Both the position numbers and the translations under genes were made by a program. A model generated the notes under the pieces. That model did no database searches, was not told the origin of the DNA, and saw nothing but the letters and a program-made list of their open reading frames with translations. Below, in pieces: positions 1 to 7,596 of a stretch of DNA of 64,000 bases (its first letter is position 1; each line of letters starts with the position of its first letter). This DNA comes from an uncultured delta proteobacterium (GTDB lineage Bacteria; Desulfobacterota; Syntrophia; Syntrophales; Smithellaceae), in NCBI GenBank assembly GCA_903907985.1, contig CAIVQG010000041.1, forward strand, positions 21,326-85,325. Reading direction: 5' to 3'.

Positions 1-270
1 ATAGTCTTCCGCAACATCTTTAAAGTAAGGAACTTTCTGCTTATCTTTCGGAAGCTCCTCTCCATGACGAATATTCCTGATCCTGTTTGACCTAATCTCG
101 GAAGCAACTTTAGCTGCATAACCTTCACTGAGCCAACCGACTTTCTCCCATACTTTCTTTCCATCGAGCCTGTAAGTTATATCAAAGCAACTGTCAGCTT
201 TACCGTTGTGCATTCGCGCATCGGATTTCCTTTCGTAGACACCGGAGTATTTTGTCAGCTCTCTTTTCAT
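1..270 (-). CDS. Tyrosine-type phage/island integrase, amino-terminal part (cut by window edge)
   Basis: Read on the minus strand, 90 codons run open from an ATG at 270 to the window edge; an in-frame ATG at 300 would add ten residues (MTERGSNRVA). The sequence (GVYERKSDARMHNG near residue 10, then VWEKVGWLSEGY near residue 40) resembles the basic, beta-rich arm-DNA-binding domain at the amino end of integrases of the lambda/P4 superfamily. The catalytic R..HxxR..Y part would lie beyond base 1 and cannot be seen. The gene begins about 150 bp from a tRNA 3' fragment at 419-464 and reads away from it, a common position for an integrase next to its own attachment site. The family call is inferred from the amino end plus this context. 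It is clearly coding, but the exact subfamily is not shown. Confidence 0.72.
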   Translation of the reverse strand, partial: MKRELTKYSGVYERKSDARMHNGKADSCFDITYRLDGKKVWEKVGWLSEGYAAKVASEIRSNRIRNIRHGEELPKDKQKVPYFKDVAEDY

Positions 271-418
271 TGCTACCCTATTGCTACCCCTTTCGGTCAT
301 TCTGAGTGATTTTAAGTGATACAAGTATTTTTACAAATGATGCATAACATACTTAATTTAAAAGCATATTGATGTCAAGTGATTTATAGTGAGATGAGTC
401 AGTTTTGCATAAAAACGT
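271..418. other. AT-rich gap between integrase and tRNA fragment
   Basis: No reading frame of note. The stretch is AT-rich and holds the heptamer AAGTGAT twice (in ttaagtgatacaag and tcaagtgattta). Such short repeats beside an attachment site could be integrase or excisionase binding sites, but nothing here proves it. Confidence 0.35.
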
Positions 419-464
419 ATTCGTAATCAGTAGGTCGCCAGTTCGATTCTGGCCATCGGCTCCA
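419..464 (+). other. Attachment site: 3' fragment of tRNA-Thr(CGT)
   Basis: These 46 bases match the 3' part of a threonine tRNA from the anticodon loop onward: loop bases TTCGTAA (anticodon CGT), the 3' half of the anticodon stem, the variable loop AGGTC, a full T-arm (GCCAG, TTCGATT, CTGGC), the 3' acceptor strand CATCGGC, discriminator T and encoded CCA. The 5' half (acceptor strand, D-arm, 5' anticodon stem) is absent; the bases before 419 do not form it. This is the displaced end left when an element integrates into the 3' end of a tRNA gene and rebuilds the gene at its other end. The intact tRNA should lie to the left, beyond the window. Confidence 0.85.
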
Positions 465-571
465 GTAAAATTCAATAGGTTAGTTAATATCAGACAATTC
501 CTTTCCTTCCATTTGTAACCAAATTGCGTGTGGGGAAACGGGATCGAATATTTACCTTTGACATTTGCAAG

Positions 572-590
572 GTTTCAAAATGCTTGAAAC
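572..590. promoter_or_regulatory. Perfect palindrome upstream of the TfoX-like gene (operator candidate)
   Basis: GTTTCAA, five bases, then TTGAAAC form a perfect 7-bp inverted repeat 77 bp before the next start codon. A TTGACA at 558-563 lies just before it, with no good -10 at 17 bp spacing. A regulator binding here could block that promoter; this is inference. The rest of 465-666 holds nothing else that I recognise. Confidence 0.35.
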
Positions 591-666
591 GCAATCAGGT
601 TTTCTAGCAGTGTGCATCCATTGAATACAGGCAGCCGCATGGTATCATCGTATAAAGAGGTGAATA

Positions 667-996
667 ATGGCCTACGATAAAGGATTGGCCCAGAGAGTTC
701 GCGAAATAATGGAGGAAGAGCCGGGATTTGATGAGAAGAAAATGTTCGGCGGATGGTGCTTTTTGCTTTTCGGCAACATGGTCTGCGGCATTATCAAGGA
801 AGACCTGATTGTGCGGGTCGGCGCGGACAGGTATGCCGATATGCTGAAGATGCCTCATACGAAAAAATTTGATCTTACCGGCAGGCCGATGAAAGGCTGG
901 GTGATGGTTTTATCCGACGCGCTGGATTCTGACGAAGAACTAAACGAGTGGGTGCAGCAAGCAGTATCTTTTGTTCGAACACTGCCGCCGAAGTAA
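667..996 (+). CDS. TfoX/Sxy N-terminal-domain protein
   Basis: A 109-residue protein that matches the stand-alone TfoX N-terminal domain: the MFGGWCFLLFGNMVCGI stretch (residues 26-42) and the DLIVRVG strand that follows are typical. In enteric bacteria and Haemophilus the full-length protein (Sxy/TfoX) activates competence genes together with CRP. Single-domain versions like this one are widespread, often small and of unknown role. The start is the ATG at 667, preceded by AGAGGTG. It sits alone between the attachment site and the ATPase gene, so it may belong to flexible DNA near the tRNA site. The family call is secure; a role in competence is not shown. Confidence 0.8.
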   Translation: MAYDKGLAQRVREIMEEEPGFDEKKMFGGWCFLLFGNMVCGIIKEDLIVRVGADRYADMLKMPHTKKFDLTGRPMKGWVMVLSDALDSDEELNEWVQQAVSFVRTLPPK

Positions 997-1094
997 CGTA
1001 TATCGTTAGGCATATTTGATCACAAAAGCCAAGCTGGCGACTGAAAGTTCAAGAGGAATACTTCCATGGGGCATAACGGCCTTACGCCTGCATT

Positions 1095-1117
1095 GCCTCG
1101 GTACGCGAGGGCAAACA
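1095..1117. other. Imperfect hairpin downstream of the TfoX-like gene
   Basis: TTGCCTCG, a four-base loop and CGAGGGCAA pair with one bulge. There is no following T-run, so terminator function is doubtful. The remainder of 997-1200 holds no gene that I can see. Confidence 0.25.
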
Positions 1118-1201
1118 TAGCGATAATATCGAAAAGATGAAGCTACAAAATTAAACATAAAACAATTTCATTTAGTGTTTCGGGATCATAAAAAACCAGG
1201 C

Positions 1202-1263
1202 GACTATTACGCAACGCCTTGCATAATAGTCTTGACTTTTACGCAATGTCCTGCTAAATAGTC
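1202..1263. promoter_or_regulatory. Two tandem 30-bp palindromic repeats over the ATPase promoter
   Basis: Two 30-bp units at 1202-1231 and 1234-1263, 32 bp apart, share the layout GACTnTTACGCAA...TAGTC. Unit one has perfect 8-bp arms (GACTATTA / TAATAGTC). The second unit ends four bases before the ATG of the ATPase gene and overlaps a possible promoter (TTGACT at 1232-1237, 17 bp, TAAATA at 1255-1260). If that promoter is used the transcript would begin within a few bases of the start codon, so the mRNA would be leaderless; indeed no Shine-Dalgarno sequence is visible. The pattern suggests two side-by-side operator sites for autorepression. Confidence 0.55.
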
Positions 1264-1267
1264 AGCC

Positions 1268-2395
1268 ATGAAACGCTATCTTTACGATTCGATAAAAAAA
1301 GATTTGCAGAAGAAGATGGTTATTCTGACCGGGCCACGGCAAGTCGGTAAAACCTGGCTGGCCAAGGCACTACTGGATGAATTCAAGTCCCCTCAATACC
1401 TGAACTTTGATAATATGGCCGATGCGAAGATTATCAATACGCAGTCATGGCCTGTCCAAAGTGATCTGCTCATCTTTGATGAAATTCACAAAAAGCCGGA
1501 ATGGAAAAAATTTATCAAAGGTGTCTTTGACACTCGTGCAAAAAATCAAGCCATGCTGATTACCGGCAGCGCAAGACTGGATACATTCCGGCAATCCGGC
1601 GAATCACTAGCCGGACGTTATTACCCGATGCGGCTTAATCCGCTTTCCGTACGTGAACTTAAGGATTCCGTCGGGCCTGACGAAGCCTTGGCGCTTCTGA
1701 ACCGGCTGGGTGGATTCCCGGAACCTTTTTTATCCGGTTCGGATACAGAAGCAGCCCGCTGGCGTAATCAATATTATACGGACTTGATCCGGGAAGATAT
1801 TCTGGAATTCGGCAGGCTGCAGGAAGTACGTTCCATGCGGCTGTTACTGGAACTGTTGCGCTCTAGGGTCGGATCACCAGTTTCGTATACGTCGATCGCA
1901 CAGGATATCCAAATAGCTCCCAATACGGTACGCCGATATGTCGATATCCTGGAAAGTCTTTGTATCGTGTTTACCGTGCGGCCCTTCCATACCAATGTGG
2001 CCAGGGCCATTCTGAAAGAACCGAAACTGTATTTTTATGACAGCGGCTTTGTGCAGGGCGGTGAAGGAATCCAGCTGGAAAATACCTGCGCGGTATGTCT
2101 GTTAAAACATGCTCAGTACTTGCAAGATATTACCGGCGAAGATATTGAATTGAACTACATCAAAACGAAAGACGGCAAGGAAGTTGACTTTTCACTCAGC
2201 CGAAAAGGAAAGGCAACGCATCTCATCGAGGTGAAAGTCTCCGATGATTCCCCTTCCGCTTCACTGGTTCTGTTTGCCAGGAAACTGCCGGAAGCAAACG
2301 CCATTCAACTTGTGCAAAATCTGCGGCACGAACAGCAGAAAGATAGCATCGCTATTATCAGTGCCGGCAAATGGCTGGCACAATTGTCTGCCTGA
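1268..2395 (+). CDS. AAA ATPase with DUF4143 domain
   Basis: A 375-residue protein of the widespread AAA_14/DUF4143 family. Walker A is GPRQVGKT (residues 22-29), Walker B LLIFDEIH (67-74), and the sensor stretch ITGSARL lies near residue 100. The carboxyl half is DUF4143, with the YFYDSGF motif and the pattern EVDF...LIEVK that resembles the core of a PD-(D/E)XK nuclease fold. The biological role of the family is not known; members are often mobile and close to toxin-antitoxin-like loci. It starts directly behind tandem palindromes without a visible ribosome site, and ends 16 bp before the nucleotidyltransferase gene on the same strand, though the two are unlikely to be functionally linked. 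The family call is strong. Confidence 0.88.
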   Translation: MKRYLYDSIKKDLQKKMVILTGPRQVGKTWLAKALLDEFKSPQYLNFDNMADAKIINTQSWPVQSDLLIFDEIHKKPEWKKFIKGVFDTRAKNQAMLITGSARLDTFRQSGESLAGRYYPMRLNPLSVRELKDSVGPDEALALLNRLGGFPEPFLSGSDTEAARWRNQYYTDLIREDILEFGRLQEVRSMRLLLELLRSRVGSPVSYTSIAQDIQIAPNTVRRYVDILESLCIVFTVRPFHTNVARAILKEPKLYFYDSGFVQGGEGIQLENTCAVCLLKHAQYLQDITGEDIELNYIKTKDGKEVDFSLSRKGKATHLIEVKVSDDSPSASLVLFARKLPEANAIQLVQNLRHEQQKDSIAIISAGKWLAQLSA

Positions 2396-2411
2396 ACAGA
2401 AAGCAACAGAT

Positions 2412-3125
2412 ATGCAAAACAAACACATTAATACAGCATTTATTCTGGGGGCGGGGTTGGGCACGCGCCTGCGGCCACTGACGGAAGATATTCCCAAGCC
2501 GCTGTTAGAAATTGGCGGCAGGCCGATTATTGCTTATGCGATGGAGCATCTGCGGAAAGTCGGCATAAAGCGGTTTATCGTCAATACGCATCACTGCGCC
2601 GAAAAATATGCTGAGGCATTCTCGGACAGGACCTGGCAGGGCATCCCGATCGACTTCCGTCACGAGCCGGTGCTTCTGGATACTGGAGGCGGCATTAAAA
2701 ACATCGAAGATTTAATTGCCAGTGAGGAGAGGATAATTGTTTATAACGGTGATATTATTACCAACCTGCCGCTTTTTCCTTTGCTGAACCGCCACTTTTC
2801 CGGTAAGGCAGAAGTTACGCTGGCGTTGCGCGGCAGCGGTCCGCTTTTGAATGTTAATATTGATGAGAACGGTTTTATCTGCGATATGCGGCATATTTTA
2901 AAAAAGCCGGGGATTAAGAGCTGCCTATTCGCCGGAATTTACATTATTGAAAGATCCTTTTGGAGTCGATTGCAGGCGGGAAAGATAGAATCTATTGTTT
3001 TGCCTCTCCTTGAAATGATTAAAGAGCATCCCCATTCTGTCGGCGGCATTGTCATTGATGAAGGTTATTGGCATGATGTGGGAACCATACAAGAATACAA
3101 TAAGCTAAAACAGGAAGACTTTTGA
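2412..3125 (+). CDS. murU: Sugar-1-phosphate nucleotidyltransferase, MurU-like
   Basis: A 237-residue nucleotidyltransferase. The amino end has the signature GAGLGTRLRPLT...PKPLLEI (residues 13-32), and GDI near residue 114 marks the metal-binding aspartate; GYWHDVGT near the end is typical. I chose the ATG at 2412 because the signature should begin about ten residues in; a longer frame opens at 2244 but overlaps the ATPase gene. MurU enzymes make UDP-N-acetylmuramate from MurNAc-1-phosphate and UTP in cell-wall recycling. The next gene is an AmgK-like sugar kinase, and amgK-murU pairs form this salvage route in Pseudomonas. The exact substrate is inferred from the pairing; a mannose- or glucose-1-phosphate enzyme is the alternative. 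Confidence 0.78.
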   Translation: MQNKHINTAFILGAGLGTRLRPLTEDIPKPLLEIGGRPIIAYAMEHLRKVGIKRFIVNTHHCAEKYAEAFSDRTWQGIPIDFRHEPVLLDTGGGIKNIEDLIASEERIIVYNGDIITNLPLFPLLNRHFSGKAEVTLALRGSGPLLNVNIDENGFICDMRHILKKPGIKSCLFAGIYIIERSFWSRLQAGKIESIVLPLLEMIKEHPHSVGGIVIDEGYWHDVGTIQEYNKLKQEDF

Positions 3126-3131
3126 ATGACA

Positions 3132-3310
3132 GAACAAGAGGCTGCAACCCCTTGCTCTATTAAAATCGTCATACCGGCATGCGCCGGGTCTTACTCCGGC
3201 CCAAAGCCCGGTGAATGCCGGGGGTATCCAGAATTTACTGATTATACTGAATTCCCCCATATCGCAGCACGAGGCAGGCTCTTCGTCGCGCTTCGCTTGC
3301 ACGGAATGAA
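3132..3310. repeat. Intergenic repeat pieces between murU-like and amgK-like genes
   Basis: The gap is filled with repeat-like DNA rather than a gene. At 3132-3157 lies an imperfect copy (GAACAAGAGG-CTGCAA-CCCCTTGCTC) of a palindrome that is perfect at 57847-57872. From about 3162, cgtcataccggcatgcgccgg and a matching gccgggggtatcc form GC-rich inverted pieces of the kind found as dispersed repeats in related bacteria; a cousin lies near 62316-62441. A 67-codon frame through this stretch is not convincing as a protein. Confidence 0.5.
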
Positions 3311-3316
3311 AAAAGC

Positions 3317-4318
3317 ATGGAACTTATGAATCAAGATATACAAAAATTTTTAAACGGTCATCTGGGTACCGATAATTTTGAACTCATTCCCATCAAAAAA
3401 GGCGGTTCCGATCGCAGTTTTTCCCGTGTTTTGCTGCCCGATCAATCCAGTTTTATTTTTATGCACTATGGCACCGATGTCGCGGAAAACTCCTGCTGGG
3501 TGGATGTCAACAAGTTTCTGGCCGGAATCCATGTTGCCGTGCCGCGAATCATTGCGCAAGACACAAAACTTCATTTCATTGTGCTGGAGGACTTAGGCGA
3601 TATTGATTTGTGGTCGCAAAGGGCTCTGTCCTGGGAAAAGCGGCGCGAGCATTATTTTCAAGTATTAAGGCAAATCCACAAGCTGCATGCCTTTGATCTG
3701 TTCCGGCTGCCCTCAGGATTAAAACTGGCAAAGAGTTACAGCAAAGAACTATACCGCTGGGAACATGATTATTTTCTGGATAACTTTGTCGGAGCGGTTT
3801 GCCAATTGGCACTACCCCCCTCTTACATAAAAGATTTACAAAAGGAATTAGCCGGATTAATTGCCCGCCTGCAAAAAATAGAACCGTCCCTGATTCATCG
3901 GGATTTTCAATCGCAGAATATTATGATTAGAAACGGCAAGACGGTGCTGATTGATTTTCAAGGTATGCGCCGGGGTTGTCTGTTTTACGACCTGGGCTCG
4001 CTGATCTTCGACCCTTATGTTACTTTTACCGCCAATGAGCAAAACGAACTGGCAACATTTTATTATGAATTGATGAGACCGGACTACGGCCTCGACGAGT
4101 TTATTAAGAATTTCCTGGAGGCTTCCGCGCAAAGACTTATGCAGGCGTTGGGAGCGTATGGATTTTTGGGACTGAAAAAAAACAAATCGGATTTCCTCGG
4201 ACATATTGATAATGGCATTAATAATTTATTGACGGCCGCAACTTCTGCGGCAGACCTGCCGATGCTCCGGGAACTGGCAGGTCTCTGTATCCAAAAGCTG
4301 GCCCAAAACAAAATTTAA
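3317..4318 (+). CDS. amgK: Aminoglycoside-phosphotransferase-fold sugar kinase, AmgK-like
   Basis: A 333-residue APH-fold kinase. The catalytic loop is LIHRDFQSQNIM (about residues 193-204, with the HxDxxxxN pattern) and the metal-binding IDFQGMRRG follows about 12 residues later; both closely resemble AmgK, which phosphorylates the anomeric carbon of MurNAc and GlcNAc. It follows the MurU-like gene after 191 bp of repeat DNA on the same strand, and together they would convert recycled MurNAc to UDP-MurNAc, bypassing de novo synthesis and hence fosfomycin. An in-frame ATG at 3326 is an alternative start. Substrate is inferred from motif and pairing. Confidence 0.78.
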   Translation: MELMNQDIQKFLNGHLGTDNFELIPIKKGGSDRSFSRVLLPDQSSFIFMHYGTDVAENSCWVDVNKFLAGIHVAVPRIIAQDTKLHFIVLEDLGDIDLWSQRALSWEKRREHYFQVLRQIHKLHAFDLFRLPSGLKLAKSYSKELYRWEHDYFLDNFVGAVCQLALPPSYIKDLQKELAGLIARLQKIEPSLIHRDFQSQNIMIRNGKTVLIDFQGMRRGCLFYDLGSLIFDPYVTFTANEQNELATFYYELMRPDYGLDEFIKNFLEASAQRLMQALGAYGFLGLKKNKSDFLGHIDNGINNLLTAATSAADLPMLRELAGLCIQKLAQNKI

Positions 4319-4345
4319 TTGCGGGATTTGGCTTTGCTTTATCCA

Positions 4346-4351
4346 TATAAT
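4346..4351 (+). promoter_or_regulatory. Possible -10 element of the leuS promoter
   Basis: A perfect TATAAT lies 80 bp before leuS. No good -35 hexamer stands at 16-18 bp before it, so this is only a candidate. Confidence 0.25.
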
Positions 4352-4431
4352 ATCTCAGCGACAAAGGCATTGCAAGCATGTAAGCGATATGCTAGACAAA
4401 CCCATCATATTTTAGGTTTCTGGAGCAGGCT

Positions 4432-7017
4432 ATGAACATAAAGTACGAACCTCTGCAAATTGAAGAAAAATGGCAAAAAAAGTGGGAAGAAGAAAAAGCT
4501 TTTAAAGTTACCGAAGACCCGCAAAAGAAGAAATACTATCTACTGGAAATGTTCCCCTATCCTTCCGGTAAAATTCATATCGGACACGTCCGCAATTATA
4601 CAATCGGTGACGTTTATGCCCGTTATAAACGCATGCAGGGTTTTAATGTTTTGCATCCGATGGGGTGGGATTCTTTTGGCATGCCCGCAGAAAACGCTGC
4701 CATCGAACATAAAATTCATCCCTCCCAGTGGACCAACGAAAACATCGCCCACATGAGAAAGCAACTTAAAAGAATGGGCTTCAGCTATGACTGGGACAGG
4801 GAAATATCAACCTGTGAGCCGAATTATTACCGTTGGGAGCAACAATTTTTCCTGTGGATGTATGAAAAAGGATTGGCTTACAAAAAACGCTCTACCGTCA
4901 ATTACTGCTCCAAATGCGAAACCGTTCTGGCCAATGAACAGGTGGAACAAGGACTTTGCTGGCGCTGCGGCGATGAAGTCAGCGAGAAAGTATTGGAGCA
5001 ATGGTTTTTTAAGATCACCGCCTACATTGAAGAATTGCTCGATTATTGCGACAAACTGCCCGGCTGGCCCGAAAGAGTCCTCACCATGCAGCGCAACTGG
5101 ATCGGTAAAAGCTTCGGTTGTGAAGTGACTTTCCCGCTGATCGGAACAGATAAGTCCATATTTGTTTTCACGACGCGGCAGGACACGCTTTTCGGCGCAA
5201 CTTTCATGCTGGTTGCCGCCGAGCATCCCCTGGTTATGGAATTATCTGCCGGCAAACCCATTGAGAATGATGTCCGGCAATTTGTCGAAAAGGTTAAGAA
5301 ACAGGACAAACTGATGCGTACCTCCGAGTATTATGAAAAGGAAGGAATCTTTTTGGAGGCCTATTGCCAGAACCCCTTAACCGGACACCGCATGCCCGTT
5401 TATGCCACCAATTTTGTTTTAGCCGATTACGGCACCGGCTGTGTTATGGCGGTTCCGACCCACGATCAACGGGACTTTGAATTTGCCAAGAAATTTAATC
5501 TGCCGATGGTGGTCGTCATTCAACCACCGGATAGACCGCTGAATGTGCAAAATATGACCGAAGCTTATGTCGATGACGGTGTGTTAATTCACTCCGGACA
5601 ATTCGACGGCATGGAGAACAGAAAAGCCCTGGAAGCTATTGCCGATTATTTAGAGTCAATCGGCCGCGGCAAACGAACAATTCAATACCGTCTGCGCGAT
5701 TGGGGTATTTCCCGGCAACGTTACTGGGGAGCACCCATTCCCATTGTTAATTGTAAAAAATGCGGACTCGTTCCTGTGGACGAGGCCGATTTGCCTGTTG
5801 TGCTACCCCGCGACGTCGTTTTTACCGGGGAAGGCGGATCGCCGCTGGCTGCTCTGAAAGAATTTGTCGAAACTAACTGCCCTAAATGCAATGGCCCGGC
5901 AAGGAGAGAAACCGATACTATGGATACTTTTGTGGAGTCTTCCTGGTACTTCGACCGTTTCTGCAGCGCTGATTGCAACGAAAAGCCGGGGCTGGACCGC
6001 GCCAAGCTTGATTACTGGATGCCGGTGGACCAATACATCGGCGGTATTGAACACGCTATTCTGCATTTGTTATATTCCCGTTTCTACACGAAGGTATTAC
6101 GTGATTTCGGCGTTCTTGGTGTTGATGAACCTTTCTTGAATTTGCTTACGCAAGGCATGGTTTGCAAGGAAACGATGAAGTGCGCCGAACACGGCTTTCT
6201 TTACCCCGAGCAGGTGGAAGACGGTAAATGTGTCCTCTGCCAAAAAGAAGTAATTATCGGCAAAACCGAAAAAATGTCCAAATCCCTGAAAAATGTCATT
6301 GACCCTGATTATCTGATTACAACTTACGGTGCTGATACGGCTAGAATCTTCTGCCTGTTTGCCGCTCCGCCGGAAAAAGATCTGGAATGGAGCGATCAGG
6401 GAGTGGAAGGATCATTCCGTTTCTTAAGCCGCCTGTGGCGCATCTTTATGGAATATTTCGATGACATAAAAGATGTAAAAACGCTGACAGGCAGTGATTC
6501 GCTGGAAGGTGAAATGAAAAATCTGCGGCGCAAGACTCATCAAACCATCCGGAAGGTGACGATTGATATTGAAGACCGTTTCCATTTTAATACGGCGATC
6601 AGTGCGGTTATGGAACTGGTCAACACGCTCTATTCGATTAATCGCCCCGGAAGTGCCGACAAGATTGCTTTAGCCTGTGTCCGCGAGGCGCTGGAGAATG
6701 CAATTATCTTGCTGGCGCCCATTGTTCCGCATATGACCGAAGAGCTGTGGCAGATGCTCGGCCACAAAACTCCGGTTTCCACTGTCAGCTGGCCGCAATT
6801 CGATAAAACAATTGCCAGCGAAGAAGAAATTACTATTGTCCTGCAGATCAACGGCAAACTACGCAGCCGGATAATGGTAGCTATTGATGAAGAAGAGGAA
6901 AGCATTAAAGCGGCAGCTCTGGCGGATGAAAAAATAGCTTCCCTGATAAAAGGTAGCAATATACGTAAAGTCATTTACGTGCCGAAAAAGCTGGTAAATA
7001 TTGTCGTTGCCCCCTAA
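4432..7017 (+). CDS. leuS: Leucyl-tRNA synthetase
   Basis: A full-length 861-residue class I synthetase that charges tRNA-Leu. The HIGH-type motif is [15 protein letters not shown] (about residues 43-57) and the KMSKS loop is EKMSKSLKN (about 618-626). Between them lie a zinc-binding segment (CSKCE...CWRCGDE, residues 156-182) and the CP1 editing insertion with its conserved [12 protein letters not shown] and [19 protein letters not shown] stretches. The anticodon-binding domain closes the protein. It starts at 4432 behind GGAGC and is followed 12 bp later by the LptE-like gene, an order also seen in other proteobacteria, so the two are probably co-transcribed. Confidence 0.97.
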   Translation: MNIKYEPLQIEEKWQKKWEEEKAFKVTEDPQKKKYYLLEMFPYPSGKIHIGHVRNYTIGDVYARYKRMQGFNVLHPMGWDSFGMPAENAAIEHKIHPSQWTNENIAHMRKQLKRMGFSYDWDREISTCEPNYYRWEQQFFLWMYEKGLAYKKRSTVNYCSKCETVLANEQVEQGLCWRCGDEVSEKVLEQWFFKITAYIEELLDYCDKLPGWPERVLTMQRNWIGKSFGCEVTFPLIGTDKSIFVFTTRQDTLFGATFMLVAAEHPLVMELSAGKPIENDVRQFVEKVKKQDKLMRTSEYYEKEGIFLEAYCQNPLTGHRMPVYATNFVLADYGTGCVMAVPTHDQRDFEFAKKFNLPMVVVIQPPDRPLNVQNMTEAYVDDGVLIHSGQFDGMENRKALEAIADYLESIGRGKRTIQYRLRDWGISRQRYWGAPIPIVNCKKCGLVPVDEADLPVVLPRDVVFTGEGGSPLAALKEFVETNCPKCNGPARRETDTMDTFVESSWYFDRFCSADCNEKPGLDRAKLDYWMPVDQYIGGIEHAILHLLYSRFYTKVLRDFGVLGVDEPFLNLLTQGMVCKETMKCAEHGFLYPEQVEDGKCVLCQKEVIIGKTEKMSKSLKNVIDPDYLITTYGADTARIFCLFAAPPEKDLEWSDQGVEGSFRFLSRLWRIFMEYFDDIKDVKTLTGSDSLEGEMKNLRRKTHQTIRKVTIDIEDRFHFNTAISAVMELVNTLYSINRPGSADKIALACVREALENAIILLAPIVPHMTEELWQMLGHKTPVSTVSWPQFDKTIASEEEITIVLQINGKLRSRIMVAIDEEEESIKAAALADEKIASLIKGSNIRKVIYVPKKLVNIVVAP

Positions 7018-7029
7018 AAAAGGTTTATT

Positions 7030-7566
7030 ATGAAACAGAAAATTATAAAGTCCTTGATCAGAGCAGTATTACTCTGCTGTTTTTTCGCCATTATAATTGG
7101 CTGCGGCTATGCCTTTGCTCCGCAAGGCGACTACATTGACAAACGGATCCAAAAGATTTATGTTGGGCAGTTCGACAATAAAACTGCTCAAGCCGAAGTG
7201 GAGAATTATGTCCGTTCGGCTTTTATCGACCAGTTTATTCTAACGCGCCGGTTTAAAATTGTCGAAAGTGTGGAACTGGCGGATGCCACAATTAAAGGAA
7301 GTATTCTTAATCTCAGCACGGCTCCGCTTTCTTATCGCAGCACTACAATAGCCGCCGAAGAACGGGCAACAATGACCCTAGAATTAACTTTCCGGGAGAA
7401 GGAAAGCGGCAAAGATATCTGGAAGTCGCAAAGCATAAGCGGAACTGTTGATTACACTATTGCCAGTGACATTAATACGCTGCCGGCAACAAGAAAAGCT
7501 GCGTTCATTAAACTGGCCAATGACACTGCGGAAAAAACCTTCAATCAAATGATGTCCGGTTTTTAA
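7030..7566 (+). CDS. lptE: LPS-assembly lipoprotein LptE
   Basis: A 178-residue lipoprotein. A basic start and a hydrophobic stretch (residues 11-24) end in the lipobox IIGC, so the mature protein would begin at a lipidated cysteine and be anchored in the outer membrane. The body (YAFAP near the start, then an IYVGQFDN strand, and ATIKGSILNLS near residue 85) matches the LptE/RlpB family, which plugs the LptD barrel and helps place lipopolysaccharide on the cell surface. Location straight after leuS agrees with this family. Sequence conservation in LptE is weak, so the call rests on lipobox, size and position. Confidence 0.8.
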   Translation: MKQKIIKSLIRAVLLCCFFAIIIGCGYAFAPQGDYIDKRIQKIYVGQFDNKTAQAEVENYVRSAFIDQFILTRRFKIVESVELADATIKGSILNLSTAPLSYRSTTIAAEERATMTLELTFREKESGKDIWKSQSISGTVDYTIASDINTLPATRKAAFIKLANDTAEKTFNQMMSGF

Positions 7567-7596
7567 TAATTTACCGGGAAGCGTTACTCAATAAAC

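Noticed and set aside
419..464. A complete tRNA gene
   Set aside because: Only the part from the anticodon loop to CCA is present. Bases before 419 cannot form the D-arm or the 5' acceptor strand.
1202..1263. Start of a CRISPR array
   Set aside because: Only two units with a 2-bp gap and no spacers; they are palindromic and sit on a promoter. No cas genes are in the window.
3126..3329. 67-residue frame between murU and amgK
   Set aside because: Its text is explained by repeat DNA, and it runs into the amgK start in another frame.
4319..4431. Leucine leader peptide or T-box before leuS
   Set aside because: No run of Leu codons, no terminator and no T-box sequence in the short gap.
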